Part shown: piece by piece, positions 32,701-45,137 of the stretch
How the letters are laid out: each line of letters begins with the position of its first letter
Numbering within the stretch: the stretch's first letter is position 1
From: Liolophura sinensis
Lineage: Eukaryota > Mollusca > Polyplacophora > Chitonida > Chitonidae
DNA length: 64,000 nucleotides
Reading direction: 5' to 3'
Assembly (NCBI RefSeq): GCF_032854445.1
Contig: NC_088304.1
Coordinates: 19,567,850 to 19,631,849 of the forward strand
Notes under the pieces: model-generated
What the model was told of the DNA's origin: nothing
Database searches by the model: none
The model's input: the letters and a program-made list of their open reading frames with translations, nothing else
Translations under genes and position numbers: made by a program

Positions 32701-35700
32701 TTTTGAAGCCCTGAGTTGTGTGAGTCAGACATGTGATGATATATCCATATACTTAATTTTTAAGCTATGCGCTGTTTGAACCATGAGCTGTGTGATGCTG
32801 TATTCACATTTTCACTTCCTGTTACCTGCTCAGGTGTAACATCTCATGAGCACAAACACTGTTCTGTATTACAACATGTACAGTACATCTATGGTTAAGG
32901 TATGCTGTGTATCATGAGAACAGGCCGCTATGCTACCTGTCAACTGGGGAGCCTCCACGGCCGAGCAGGTAGCAGGCCAGTGCGGCACAATGACTCAGGA
33001 GCCTCTCACCAATGCGGTTACGGTGAAACCAGCGATTTGTGGTGGGTTTCTCATCTGGCCCTACCCGATTTCCTCCCACCTAAATGGTGGGCGCTGTCAT
33101 ATAGGTGAAATACTCTTGAGTGCAGCGTAAAACACCAGTCAAATAGATAAGTAAGAGACATTCTGTGATACACTATTTTCAAGCAATCTGTTACAAAAGC
33201 ATGTTATGTGCATGTACATGTATGTGTGTGTTAAGGCTTTTTTTTATTATTGTAAATTATTACATGCTGTTACTTACTTTATAGAAAGTTAGACTCTGAT
33301 GCTCATATTGTATTTGGTGGGAATGAAAAAGGTGACCTATGTGTACATATGTACATACTGAATGTTTGGTGAAATGCATGCCTTTCAGATGTTAGGTCAC
33401 TTAAGGTGCAGGTTCAAATCCAGCCCTGGACAGGGGATTCATTGATTCTCCTACTTTCACTATTTGCAGACAAATCTTGTGTGACTGTTTGCAAGATAAC
33501 ATTTGTGAAAGACCGTTTGTTTACCTCGAACATTCTGATTTATTCCACCCATATATATGTAATTGACAGCCATCGCATACCCTAGTTTTTCTACTTATTA
33601 GGACAGATATTAGTAGTGTTGAAAGTAGTATTTATACTTAACCAGCCTTTTAGAAAAGTGAAGATATGAGCATGTTGTGCATTAGATGGTCTAACCATGT
33701 GAGAAATATGAAATTCAATATTCCTGCTACAATTACATGTAAATTGGCTAAAATTAGCAGACCAGGTCTCACAAAAATTAGAAATAGGGAGATGTATTTA
33801 ACCAGAAGTTTAGCATCATTGTTTAGCATCATCAAGTGTGACACTTCACGAACATAATTGGGATTGATTCATCCGCTATTAATAGATGGCCTTTTCAGAG
33901 TTCGTTGTGAAGTGGGATGACTAGTATTTTCTTCTGAGAAAAACTCAGAAAAGTGGTAGCTTCAAAAGTATTATTTTAAGGCCTTTTGTCCTTTAGAAAG
34001 TTAATTTTTAAATACCAACCTTCAGGTAAAATATAGAAAAGGTATGCACTTGCCTTTTAATCACTGAAACACATGAGGTGTGGGCGCAAAACGGGCCTTG
34101 GATGGGGTAGATTTCCCCGTAGTTACTGCTTGTGGGGCCTAAGTGATCAGCGATGATCGTATAACTGTTTGCACAGTTGAGGGACACTTGTCTGTCACCA
34201 ATATGGTGTGCGTATCTGTATGTCACATGTGGCAAAGTGCATCAGTAAGTTACCAAAGGTCTGTGGTTTTCCCTGGTCACTACTTTTTGCTTCACCCTTA
34301 ATACTGAATACCATTGTGAAACTGAAACATTCTTGAGTATGGAGTTAAATTACAATCAAATATGACCACACCACTTTGACATTGGCTGTCCAGTCACAAA
34401 ATGAAGGTCAATGGGGTACAGTTTTCATTAAAGAGGCTCCCTTTGATTTTGTAGAATGAGTTTAAGCAGTATTAGCTAGGCCTAATATATTCAGTGTTTA
34501 TTTCCTGGGTTTAATATGTACTTATCATCTAATCATTCATCCAGATGTACTCACCATCTCATCATTCATCCAGATGTACTCACCATCTCATCATTCATCC
34601 AGATGTACTCACCATCTCATCATTCATCCAGATGTACTCACCATCTCATCTCAAAGGATTCCTTTGTCATCATATGACTGAAAAATTGCTAAGTACGACG
34701 TTAAACCCCATGCACTCACTCATCGTCTCCTTATTCATCCAGATGTATTCATGTCTAAACCATGGTGTGTAAGAAACAGTTTGTTGTTGTTACAGAATGG
34801 CTGGATGCAGTTCGAGCGTTCGCTATCCTTTCCCTGCTCCTGTGTTTTGTGGCCACGTGTTTCCGTGTGGCAGGATGGATCCGGCTAGATGACGGAGTGC
34901 CAGTGTTCAAACTTGTGGCCGGCATTTTCATGGCTTGTGCAAGTGAGTTTTATGTACATATAGGCCTGTGTGATCGTCTTGTGTGTGAGAGGTGAAAGTT
35001 AGTAGGCCTGTCAGTAAATCACCAATAATTTCATGGAATTTTTCACCCTCTGTGCTAAGTTCGTGAAAAATCACATGAAATTTGATGTTTTAGAGCTAAT
35101 CTGTATTTTGTACATGGAAAAGTTTGTAGTCAGCTTGGCAGAGCTCTGGTTTTCTCTTGCCACGAAAGCTGACTGCCTTATTATTCTGGTGAAAAAATTT
35201 TTGGCAATAGACATTCTATCAGTCGGTCAGTCATACCCTGTAAAGGTCAGGTCCTGACCATGTGTTTAAGACGCTTTTCTTGTAGTTGATGTTCTGCTTC
35301 AATAACAGCCTCGCGAAGCCTTGTTTCTCATGACGCAGTTTCAGACCTATGATATTTCGGGCTTGCAGATGGGTACAGAATCAACACTTACTGACTGAGT
35401 CAAAGCAGTCACCATTTACCAAAAATTTAGCTCAAGTTAGCAATATTCTGGATCCCTTTAAATACATGCTGTTTCATGAAGAGCTAGATGGGGGCCTCCA
35501 TGGCTGAGGTGGTTAGCACACCACTCCAGCACAGTGACCCATGGACTTCTCACCAATGTGGTCACTGTTGAGCTCATGCTGTCTTGTTCTCTGACTGTAC
35601 GTGAGAAGGTCTGCCAGCAACCTGCGGATGGGTGTGGCTTTCCCCTAGACTCTGCTCAATTTTCTCGAACCAGTATGCTGGCAGCTGTCGTATAAGTGAA

Positions 35701-36073
35701 ATATTCTTGAGTGCTGCGTAAAACACCAATGAAATACAGAAATATGTAAAGTAATAGCAAGAGTGGTATGTAACTAACTGGTTGCTAAATCAACATCGTT
35801 GTGAGCTGTATGCTTTATGTTCCAGTGGTTAGCATTATCATCGCCCTAATCATCTTCCCCGTGATGACACTGAAGACTCTTCCCTATCGCCTCAACGGCA
35901 CCTGGAAGTTTCATTGGGCCTATGGAGTGGCGTGGGGCGGAGTCATTTTCATGATTGGTTTCATCATCCTTCTCTTCATACCTGAAAATGTGGACCAGTC
36001 GCCGACAGACACCGTCTACAAGGACAAAATATATTATATCAATACAGGCAGTCATTTTGAGACAAATGCTTGA
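29637..36073 (+). CDS. Four-transmembrane protein of the PMP22/claudin superfamily, 5' end unresolved
   Basis: Exons at 29637(approx.)-29756, 34796-34942 and 35826-36073 join in phase (1, 1) and end at TGA. The product shows TM1 (FILIIIALAGTW), an extracellular loop with the superfamily W-LW-C-C pattern (GTWLE...SLWESC...LC), TM2 (AFAILSLLLCFVATCF), TM3 (VFKLVAGIFMACAM onward to IIALIIFPV) and TM4 (GVIFMIGFIILLFIP). A short C-terminal tail ends SHFETNA. A candidate 18-nt microexon at 31091-31108 would add DRSVPG. Members act in junctions, membrane contacts or channel regulation; I cannot name the subfamily. The start codon is not identified, because no in-frame ATG precedes TM1 in this exon. 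Confidence 0.78.
29757..31190 (+). other. Tetraspan intron, no further feature except the microexon candidate
   Basis: The sequence is AT-rich with T runs near 30180 and A runs near 30340. No SINE or array is seen. Confidence 0.4.
31091..31108 (+). CDS. Candidate 18-nt microexon of the tetraspan gene
   Basis: ACAGATCAGTACCTGGAG lies between a strong acceptor (TTTGTTTTAACAG) and the donor GTAGGT. Its length is a multiple of three and its phase fits both neighbours, giving T-DRSVPG-EWLDAVRAF. A Pro before the W-L-AV-AF stretch is common in this superfamily. Chance occurrence cannot be excluded. Confidence 0.4.
31190..31655 (+). repeat. Tandem array of GTAGATATGTGTACACATGT units
   Basis: Units of about 28-30 bp contain ATGTGGATGTATGTAGATAT and the palindromic TGTGTACACA. 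Minus-strand frames rich in His, Tyr and Thr are repeat by-products. Confidence 0.88.
31785..32065 (+). repeat. Tandem repeat with CTGGTAGTGTAGTGACTTGT core, four to five copies
   Basis: Alternating longer and shorter units share GACAGCACCTAATCCCTGTG. Longer ones also have GATAACAGAGAATGACCAGT. Confidence 0.8.
32200..32730 (+). repeat. About 57-bp minisatellite, about 9-10 copies
   Basis: Units contain CACTGTATTCACATACTCAG, then TTTGGAGGCCCTGAGTTGTT and TGAGTCATGTGTGTGA. One unit is partly duplicated near 32520. Confidence 0.88.
32940..33152 (+). repeat. S1 SINE-like repeat
   Basis: The copy begins GGGGAGCCTCCACGGCCGAG, keeps CCTCTCACCAATGCGGTTAC and ends at AACACCAGTCAAATAGATAA. Confidence 0.65.
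33395..33455 (+). repeat. S2 SINE head fragment
   Basis: AGGTGCAGGTTCAAATCCAG then CCCTGGACAGGGGATT matches the B-box-like head of the S2 array at 9921. Confidence 0.45.
34075..34365 (+). repeat. S2 SINE-like repeat
   Basis: Similarity to S2 runs from GGGCCTTGGATGGGGTAG through AATATGGTGTGCGTATCTGT to a tail with AAACATTCTTGAGTATGGAG and TACAATCAAAT. Confidence 0.6.
34520..34725 (+). repeat. 29-bp array (five copies) followed by an S3 SINE tail
   Basis: TCATCATTCATCCAGATGTA followed by CTCACCATC repeats from about 34526 to 34640. The S3 tail CATATGACTGAAAAATTGCT, with ACGTTAAACCCCATGCACTC, follows. The array lies 70-270 bp before the TM2 exon. Confidence 0.8.
34796..34942 (+). CDS. Tetraspan exon with TM2 and start of TM3
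   Basis: The exon encodes EWLDAVRAFAILSLLLCFVA through VFKLVAGIFMACA. The acceptor is TTGTTACAG and the donor GTGAGT. Confidence 0.85.
35488..35742 (+). repeat. S1 SINE-like repeat
   Basis: The copy begins GGGGGCCTCCATGGCTGAGG then TGGTTAGCAC, and ends AACACCAATGAAATACAGAA. It lies just before the last tetraspan exon. Confidence 0.7.
35826..36073 (+). CDS. Tetraspan last coding exon with TM3 end and TM4
   Basis: The exon encodes MVSIIIALIIFPVMTLKTLP, then WAYGVAWGG and TM4, then a hydrophilic tail to TGA at 36071. The acceptor is TGTTCCAG. Confidence 0.87.
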
Positions 36074-38798
36074 AATTGTCCTCCTTTTGTGTAAGCTTCA
36101 GGATCAAATGTACATGAACAGTTGAGTTATACCCAGCAGCATGTGGCTTTCAGCAAGAGATGTCAAGGGAGATAATCAGTTAAACTTTGGGTCTTGGATG
36201 ATATCAACGATTACCTCCCTTTTCATCAACTACCCAGTAATATTATAAGTTACTGATATAAGTTATTGCGGAAAGAATTGTCTTGACTCTTTGTTCGGGA
36301 CACTTTAGCTTCATGGTGCTCATAAAGAGACAGCATTTGAAAATTTGAATTAGTTTTCATCTAAAGAGCATAGTAGCCCAAACAAAGATGAGATAACAAC
36401 TTTTTCCGACAAGCACTGTGCTATGGTACAGATTCTTTCTTAAGTACTCATTTTGGCTGAATTGAAAGGATCTTTGGGCATTTTATCCTACTTCAGCAGC
36501 AACCTTGGTGCATCTCATAAAGCCATTAATGCTGTACATGTGAGTATCACATTGGTATACCCAGTCTGTTTGGATGACCAGTGATAGTTAAGGTTTTTGA
36601 TAACAGAATAAAAATCAAATCACCATGTCTTACAGTTTACAAAAATTCTGCATGGTACACATTGATGTACATTGTTGGTTTGTACTCATGTGACCGGTTT
36701 CAATTTGAAAATTTTTTTTTCTTTTTTGCACAAAGTACAGCAATACTATACCTACTGTATGTACTGTGTTCCCACCTCCTGCGATTGGGGTCAAGCCCAT
36801 AGGTATTGTTAAGTAGGCCTGAGTTACTGTTAGATTGTAGGTTGTATGCTGTGGGCATGACATGGGGAAACGTAAAACATCGTTCATTAAGAACATTAAG
36901 AGCAGAAATCCACACTCTAGATGTCTGTAACTTTGGAACGTCAAAATTGTCAACATCTGAAAAGTTTTTCTCCAAGCACCCTTCCCCCGCCCCCGCCCAT
37001 CACACCCCTTTCCCCCCATTCTCCACCACAAATCCCTGATATATTTGTATATATATATATTACAGAGTATTGCGTCCAAAGTTACATGTCAAAATTGGTT
37101 AATTCTTCCAACAAATATAGTAAAATGTTTGAGTATACATCAGCAAGCAAATTTCATTTTTACATTGTCTTGAAAATTGCATTTTTTCATAGATATTTTT
37201 TGTATTACTATATATCTGTATTTGTTTTGTTTTTTCTTTTTTGTGTCGGTGACCAGTCAGCTAAGTCTCCACATTCTAGCAGCTGGACACAAAAACAGAG
37301 TACATTGAACAGGTTTGGTCGTGAGGGGTTGTGTATGTAGTCTGTGTCTTGAATCTCAAATTTCAAGGGCAGTTACGTCACACATCATCGAATGAAGAAC
37401 CCATTTAATATCTGATGTATAGTTTTACATAGATACAAAATGAGATGTAGTTCTGTAAAGGGGTTTGTGTCTTAAGTTTGGACAGAGTGGGAGGGGGAGC
37501 CATTAAGTGAAAGACTTACGTTAAAAAGATAAGATGTGAAAAATTTGATTGAGCAATAGATGATCCCACACAAAAAGTTGCTTGTCTCAGCTTTGAAATA
37601 TCTTCAGTCTATTTATTAGTCTTTTCACATTTTCTAAAAATGGGTATACCCAGTTGCAGACTAGACATGATTTGGTCCTGCGGACAGAAGATAGGCTAAA
37701 CCTACTCCAACATTACTTAAACTGATATTGATACAGTATATTTATTTGGACTCCTCAATCGTATATTGATTGATTTGTTTATTAGCTCAGACATGGTTGT
37801 GTTCACATTTATTAATCTTACCTTCTTTTATTATCCTTGTCCAAATAATTTTATATACATGTCAGCAGTTTTTTGTGCTATGATAAACTTTACAATGGAG
37901 GTTTTTTTCCATTTGTTTAATTTATGCAAAATTGTACATAGTTTTTTGGCTGGTTTATTCCGCTCTTCCATTTTCAAAGCTTTCCGTTCCTTGTTTATTA
38001 ACATTTGGTGTTTTGTACATAGTTTGTATAGCCAGGCATCGAAAGATGATGCTTATTTTGAAATTTCATTGGTATTCTCTGTTGAATTTTCAGAGTTTGC
38101 AAACATGTAATTTTCTCTTGTTGGTTACAGTTTTGTCTAGTGTGAAAATACTTCCATGAAAGGAACACCAATTTCTTGATATCAAAAGTCTTGTTAGTGT
38201 CCAGGTAATCCCTGACATTCAGCAAAGGGTCAGTGTGGGTTGTGATAGGTCTCATAGCTGGTCTCTGTTAGTTGGTTTAAACCAAGAGTTGAAAATTGAA
38301 CAAGCATATTCCATGACATTTTTATCTGCTGTTTTTTTCCTTAAAAATTCTCAAAAGAAAGACTTTTTAAAAGTGTCTGAAACAAGCATCATGAGCCTGG
38401 AGGAAATGTTGATGTTTTTTCAGTGTCATTCACTCCATTTGAATTCTTGGATAAAATATTCTTGTAGCTTTACTCCAGGAGAGATGTCCTGATACAAAGA
38501 CATTGTCAGTACTATACTCAGCCAAAAATATAGACCATATAAGGTCATATAATCACTCTGCACTCTAATGTTGCAAATTTTCTTGTAAATGAGTGGTAAA
38601 TTTCCAATGCAAAGTTTACTCCTGATGTGTTCATTTTCTGTACAAATTCGACAGATCAGTGTTCAAGGCATTCACTAACTGACATTGAACTTAAGTCTCT
38701 CTAGACTGACAGATACAAGGGCAAATCTCATGGGGCACCTTTCCTGCCAAAATGAGGTGGTTCCAAGTCTTGTGAAAAAGTAAAAATTCTCTGCTGTT
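36074..38798 (+). other. Tetraspan 3' flank or UTR, no gene recognised
   Basis: This AT-rich sequence has short unconvincing frames on both strands. A C-rich patch lies near 36980-37020. Nothing else is recognised. Confidence 0.4.
36607..36612 (+). terminator. Candidate polyadenylation signal for the tetraspan gene
   Basis: AATAAA lies 534 nt after the stop codon. A later AATAAA at 42279 is an alternative if the 3' UTR is very long. Confidence 0.3.
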
Positions 38799-38814
38799 AT
38801 GCTACATGTAAATT

Positions 38815-39797
38815 GCTTATCAACCACAGGTACTTCTTTACTTATGAACCACATTTACTTCTTTGCTTATGAACTGCAGGTACTTCTTTGCTTATCAACC
38901 ACAGATACTTCTTTGCTTATGAATCACAGGTACTTCTTTGCTTATCAACCACAGATACTTCTTTGCTTATCAACCACAGATACTTCTTTGCTTATGAATC
39001 ACAGGTACTTCTTTGCTTATTAACCACAGGTACTTCTTTGCTTATGAATCACAGGTACTTCTTTACTTATGAACCACAGATACTTCTTTGCTTATGAATC
39101 ACAGGTGCTTCTTTGCTTATCAACCACAGGTACGTCTTTGCTTATCAGCCACAGGTACTTCTTTACTTATGAACCACATTTACTTCTTTGCGTATGAATC
39201 ACAGGTACTTCTTTGCTTATGAACCACAGATACTTCTTTGCTTATGAACCACAGGTACGTCTTTGCTTATCAGCCACAGGTACTTCTTTACTTATGAACC
39301 ACATTTACTTCTTTGTGTATGAATCACAGGTACTTCTTTGCTTATGAACTGCAGGTACTTCTTTGCTTATCAACCACAGATACTTCTTTGCTTATGAATC
39401 ACAGGTGCTTCTTTGCTTATCAACCACAGATACTTCTTTGCTTATGAATCACAGGTACTTCTTTACTTATGAACCACAGATACTTCTTTGCTTATGAATC
39501 ACAGGTGCTTCTTTGCTTATCAACCACAGGTACTTCTTTGCTTATGAATCACAGGTATTTCTTTGCTTATGAACCACATTTACTTCTTTGCTTATGAATC
39601 ACAGGTACTTCTTTGCTTATGAACTGCAGGTACTTCTTTGCTTATGAACCACAGATACTTCTTTGCTTATGAATCACAGGTGCTTCTTTGCTTATCAACC
39701 ACAGATACTTCTGTGCTTATGAATCACAGGTACTTCTTTGCTTATTAACCACAGGTACTTCTTTGCTTATGAACCACAGGTACTTCTTTGCTTTACG
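38815..39797 (+). repeat. 25-bp minisatellite, about 39 copies
   Basis: The unit is ACTTCTTTGCTTATGAATCA followed by CAGGT, with CAACCACAG and GAACCACAG variants. Many copies contain AACCACA (RUNX-like), and the CTTATC variants contain a GATA-type site. Confidence 0.93.
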
Positions 39798-42480
39798 AAC
39801 ACAACTATACTGAAACAGTGATGTATTACAGAAAAGAACAAAAGAGGTTGCTGGTTGGGCTGACTTCTTTTAAAGTAGGTTGTATACAGCCCAAAATAAA
39901 GATGCATGTTGATATAAACACTCAGGACCCACTTTCACAAAACATCGTACATCAGTTTTTCGTAAAAAAAAAAAGTTTGGGTAAATAACATCGCCTTATG
40001 GCACAATAACCTAGACAATGTCTTTTACAAAAAAGTTAGAAGAAATGTGAAGTTTTGTGAAAGTGACCCCAGTTCTTCTTTACTGTTATCGTGTAGTTAT
40101 TTCCACATATGGCATTTAAAGACTGTAATAATTCTGCTTATGTTGGTACCTGAAGCAGGTGTTGTTTGGAGTTAAGACCTAACCTTTGTGTGTGTGTGAA
40201 AATGGAAAATGGACAATGATAGACAACACTTCAAAGAGAGAGGCCTACCTGTGATTTTGCCATTCCGTCTTAAGGCTATACTTAAATGTTGTGATACTAC
40301 ATACATGTACGACTTCTCAGAACTGAGCTCAGGTATGCCTGTAGGGTGCCTTGTGTAACGTTAGCCTGTGGTGGTTGGCTGATGTCTGTATAGTTTGATA
40401 TTACTTAGAGCAGGAAGGATTTTGACTTGGGGCTTGGAAATGACATTGACTTGACTTTGGGCATTTAACAGATACATTTTTGGCATGTATGGGTACATAA
40501 ATGGGGAACTTTTCCTTGTTCCCCCCATTGCGATTTTTGGGGGCAAGGCAGGCAGCAAAGTACTTGTTGATTACCAGAGAACAGTGGTCACTCCAGCTTC
40601 AACCCAAATTACGATTGTGCAGCAAAAAGTGCCTCATGAACTTTGATGGCAACATGAATTCTGAATTGCTGCAAATTCTTGGCTGCAAATTTGGATTTAC
40701 TGATACAGGAAGATATAAGGAGGCCCTTTCAAATTGATTTGGAACATAGATGTTTCTGCGTAATGATCCAAATAGTAAGTTGACCACTTGACTTGCTGAG
40801 CGACAATTTTTGTCTTAGGGCTTAGACATTCTTTTCCAGAGTAGGAGTAAAGTTGACATCTATAAGTGCAAATGAGAACAGCATCTTCAAGAAGAACTTC
40901 AAATCTTCTTGTACTCTCATTTTTCTTTGTTAAAGATTTAATTTAATGTATGCGCAGGTGGAGTAATCTTGGTTACATATATGATTGTTATGTAGACCAT
41001 GACCTTACTCATGATCTGACCTGACCTGAATTGTCAAGGACATAAAAGAATAGGTCAAGGTCACCGGTATAGCCTTTAACATAAGACTTTAGCCAACAAA
41101 ATGAAGATGTGCATGTATACAGTTGTTCTGTAGTTGTATGATAAATACAACAAAGAAGAAGTTTTTTTTTTCATTGTTATGCAGATTTTGCAACTTTGCT
41201 AGTATTTTTCTTTTTCTTAATTACTCATTGGTGCAGATTGCAGTATATTTAGTATAGTTGGAGGCATGTAAGTAGGCATATATGGGATTGGTGCTGAATG
41301 TGCGAAATGTTAACAACAAATAGGTTGCAACCAAAAATATTTAATAGCATTTAGACAATTAAACTTCTTTCCTTACTTGTACTGTGTTCTGTACCTCAAA
41401 CAGGGGCTTTGTGCATGTAAGGATCTGTGTTCCTTTCAGACGTTCGCCACGATATGGCTGAAATATTGCCGATGTGGTGTTCAGCCATGATCATTCATTC
41501 ATTCATTCCTTTCAGAGGTTCAAACAGCTTTGCAACTCTTAATTAATAGTTTTTCCATAAGCAAACAGATTAGCTTCAAGTAACTGTTCTGGATTAGAAG
41601 TAAAAGAGCTCATTTTGGCCTCATTGTGATAGGGCGTTTTAAAATGTTCAAAGTAACCAGCCATAAGTATACAGTAGTATATAGGTGACATAGGTTGTGG
41701 TTACTTTGCTGAGCATGCTATAGTGGCTTGTTTTGTTGCATTTGGTTATTTTTGTTCAGCATCTGCCAGTCTCATTTGTTTTCCATCAAACAACAGTTGA
41801 AAGCATACTGTTGCATTTCATACTTTTGGTGGTTCTGTTACATAGTGGCGTGTGTTATTTGTTATGTTTTGGGAAATGTTGAGCATGATCAGTTGTCATG
41901 GTTATGTATTTGTCTGGCTCAGTTAACATGCACTCCTCATCTACAGCTTTACTGTGTCAACATAACAGACTCTTTTTTTTTTCATACTAGTATTCTACTA
42001 CTTGTTTACCATTTGAAATATGTTCATTTGCATTAGTGTACAGATTCGGCATTTCTTAATTGTCATCCCAGTATGTAGAACTATTAAATTTTATCTTCTT
42101 CTGAATTATACAGATATTTACATTTTAAGAGCTTTTGTTCTTATACATGTACACGTATACTATAACTGTATTACAATATACCGCTTATCTCCTTAATGCA
42201 CTCTGTCTTTACCTGTCATTTGCAGATTATTGAATTGTTCAGTCTGATGGAATGTATATGTATACATCATCGTGTACCAATAAACATTTCTCAAACTAAA
42301 TACATTTAGTTAAATTTTGATATGGAGAATTGAGAGATAATATAAATAACAAAATTAAATGTGTACCTAGATTTTTATATTAGTGTGTATAATGTGTGTT
42401 ATGCAAAGAAATGCCACGAATAAACACATATCTGATTGTGAAAAAACTTGCTTGTTTCATTTGTGGGAACTTAATGCAAT
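39798..42480 (+). other. No gene recognised; SINE-like tail at about 41440-41515
   Basis: The sequence is AT-rich. CGCCACGATATGGCTGAAAT followed by ATTGCCGATGTGG and a CATT repeat at 41448-41515 is a tail type I associate with mollusc SINEs. AATAAA occurs at 42279-42284. Confidence 0.4.
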
Positions 42481-42489
42481 GATTTTTTT

Positions 42490-42750
42490 ATTTATTTCGT
42501 TGGTGTTTTACGCCATACTCAAGAATATTTCACTTATACGACGGCAGCCAGCATTATGGTGGGAGGAAACCGTGCAGAGCACGGGGGAAACCCACGACCA
42601 TCTGCAGGTTGCTGCCAGACCTTCCCACTTACGACTGGAGAGGAAGCCAGCATGAGCTGGACTTGAACTCACAGCAACCGCATTGGGGAGAGACTCCTGG
42701 GTCATTACGCTGCGCTAGCGCCCTAACTGACTGAGCCACTGAGGCCCCTC
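42490..42750 (-). repeat. S1 SINE-like repeat, full length
   Basis: The copy is reversed, with TATTTCGTTGGTGTTTTACG at one end and CTAACTGACTGAGCCACTGA then GGCCCC at the other. It is one of the most complete S1 copies. Confidence 0.75.
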
Positions 42751-42824
42751 TTAATGCAGAGTGTTCCCCTCTCTGATCTGAAAGTATTGTGGTGTGTAAT
42801 TTCAGCGTACTGTAAATCTTCAGG

Positions 42825-44110
42825 TATGAATTACTGAGGGTGAACTTACTTTGACAATTATGAATTACTGAGGTTTGACTCACTATGACAGATATGAATT
42901 ACTGAGGGTGAACTCACCATGACAGGTATGAATTACTGAGGAGGATCTCACCATGACAGGTATGAATTACTGAGGGTGATCTCACCATGACAGATATGAA
43001 TTACTGAGGGTGAACTCACCATGACAGGTATGAATTACTGAGGAGGGTCTCACCATGACAGGTATGAATTACTGAGGGTGATCTCACCATGACAGATATG
43101 AATTACTGAGGAGGATCTCACCATGACAATTATGAATTACTGAGGTTTGACTCATTTTGACGGGTATGAATTACTGAGGGTGAACTCACTATGACAGGTA
43201 TGAATTACTGAGGAGGATCTCACCATGACAGATATGAATTACTGAGGAGGATCTCACCATGACAATTATGAATTACTGAGGGTGAACTCACTATGACAGG
43301 TAGGCCTATGAATAACTGAGGGTGAACTCACTCTGACAGGTATGAATAACTGAGGGTGAACTCACCATGACAGGTATGAATAACTGAGGGTGAACTCACC
43401 ATGACAAGTATGAAGTACTGAGGGTGAACTCACTATGACAGGTATGAATAACTGAGGGTGAACTCACCACGACAAGTATGAAGTACTGAGGGTGAACTCA
43501 CTATGACAGGTATGAATTACTGAGGGTGAACTCACTATGACAGGTATGAATTACTGAGGGTGAACTCACCATGACAATAATGAAGTACTGAGGGTGAACT
43601 CACCATGACAGGTATGAATTACTGAGGGTGAACTCACTATGACAGGTATGAATAACTGAGGGTGAACTCACCATGACAAGTATGAAGTACTGAGGGTGAA
43701 CTCACCATGACAGGTATGAATTACTGAGGGTGAACTCACTATGACAGGTATGAATTACTGAGGGTGAACTCACCATGACAGGTATAAATTACTGAGAGTG
43801 AGCTCACTATGACAGGTATGAATTACTGAGGGTGGACTCACTATGACAGGTATGAATTGCTGAGGGTGAACTCACCATGACAAGTATGAAGTACTGAGGG
43901 TGAACTGACTGTGACAGGTATGAATTACTGAGGGTGAACTCACTATGACAGGTAGGCCTATGAATAACTGAGGGTGAACTCACTCTGACAGGTATGAATA
44001 ACTGAGGGTGAACTCACTATGATAGGTATGAGGTACTGAGGGTCAACTCACTGTGACAGGTATGAATTACTGGGGGTGAACTCGGTATAACATTTATGAA
44101 GTACAGGGGA
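42825..44110 (+). repeat. 34-bp minisatellite, about 37 copies
   Basis: The unit is TATGAATTACTGAGGGTGAA followed by CTCACCATGACAGG. The core GGTGAACTCACC is a perfect two-sided palindrome apart from its middle AC. Variants (AAGTACTG, AATAACTG) are spread in blocks, suggesting segmental amplification. Confidence 0.93.
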
Positions 44111-44684
44111 TGTACTCGGTGTGGCAAGTACAAATTAACAAGGAATGTTGACTAAAAATATTACTGCTTGATTCAGTACTGAATCCATGATCATTGTATA
44201 CACGGTAATTAATATAATAATTTCATACCAGTAGAACTACCATTATTTTTACAAGCCACTGAGAAAATGTTGATATCAAGTCTGTTGTCAGGAGTCAGGT
44301 CTCATACATGTACATAAAAGCTTACAATAATGATAATAAATCTTTATTTGAGGAAGGTAACATGTGTTTTGCATGTTAAACTCAACCCGCTCTTGAACTG
44401 AACTGCCTTCTTGACATAAAATTCCATGGATAATTCCATGAAAATAACTATTCTAGGTTTATATATAATCGCCAACAGTTATCTAGTTATCAAAAAAAAA
44501 ATTGCAGTATTGAAAAATTGCCACTATAATGCTGAGAAATGCATTTGTTTAAATCCAGTGGCTTTGAGACATGTTCCATCTGCTTAGAACAAGTTCATTT
44601 TGTGACCTCAACAGTGAAAGGTCATTTTGTGACCTCAACACTGACTACAGGTGAGCTACTCGCCGGCCACTGACTTAGAGATGT

Positions 44685-45137
44685 GGACACAGACCCCCAT
44701 TACAACTTGCGTTTTTCAGTAGGGACGATTGTAGTTCTGTGTATTTTAGGGTGTAAAGTCTTTTTTTGCTGCCAGCCTGCCGTTTTTAGTGTACAAGTGC
44801 ATGCTTGGTATGAAAATGATGGAAATTGTCTAAGCTTTGCGCAGGTATGAGTTTTAATGGTGAAAGTTTGAAATTCTGGGCGAGAGGACACAAGGAGACA
44901 GGTGGTGACGAGGCTGCGAGTGACGTCCCCTTGGCGTTGCTAGGCACCCCTCCCAGCTGCCGGCATGTAAAGGTCCAGATTTTTCCAGTCAACCTATGTC
45001 AAGATTTTTACAGCTTCTTTCTCTCAGGCTGGGCCAGGTATGCACCAAAGCTTATTGGCCTCGGAATGTTTGGGACTGAGCTACAGCGCTAAACGTTAAC
45101 ATTGTCGCTTATGGAAAACTAATGGGGGTCTGTGGCC
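44685..45137. mobile_element. 453-bp non-autonomous DNA transposon (MITE), copy 1
   Basis: The ends are inverted: GGACACAGACCCCCATTA at the left and TAATGGGGGTCTGTGGCC at the right, one mismatch in 18. Its twin at 47586-48038 has the same length and differs at about six bases. I cannot identify a target-site duplication. An 88-codon open frame is present in both copies, but most differences between copies change amino acids, so it is not evidently coding. Confidence 0.8.

Noticed and set aside
38815-39797. CRISPR-like regular repeats
   Set aside because: The units are contiguous tandem repeats without unique spacers, and the genome is eukaryotic.
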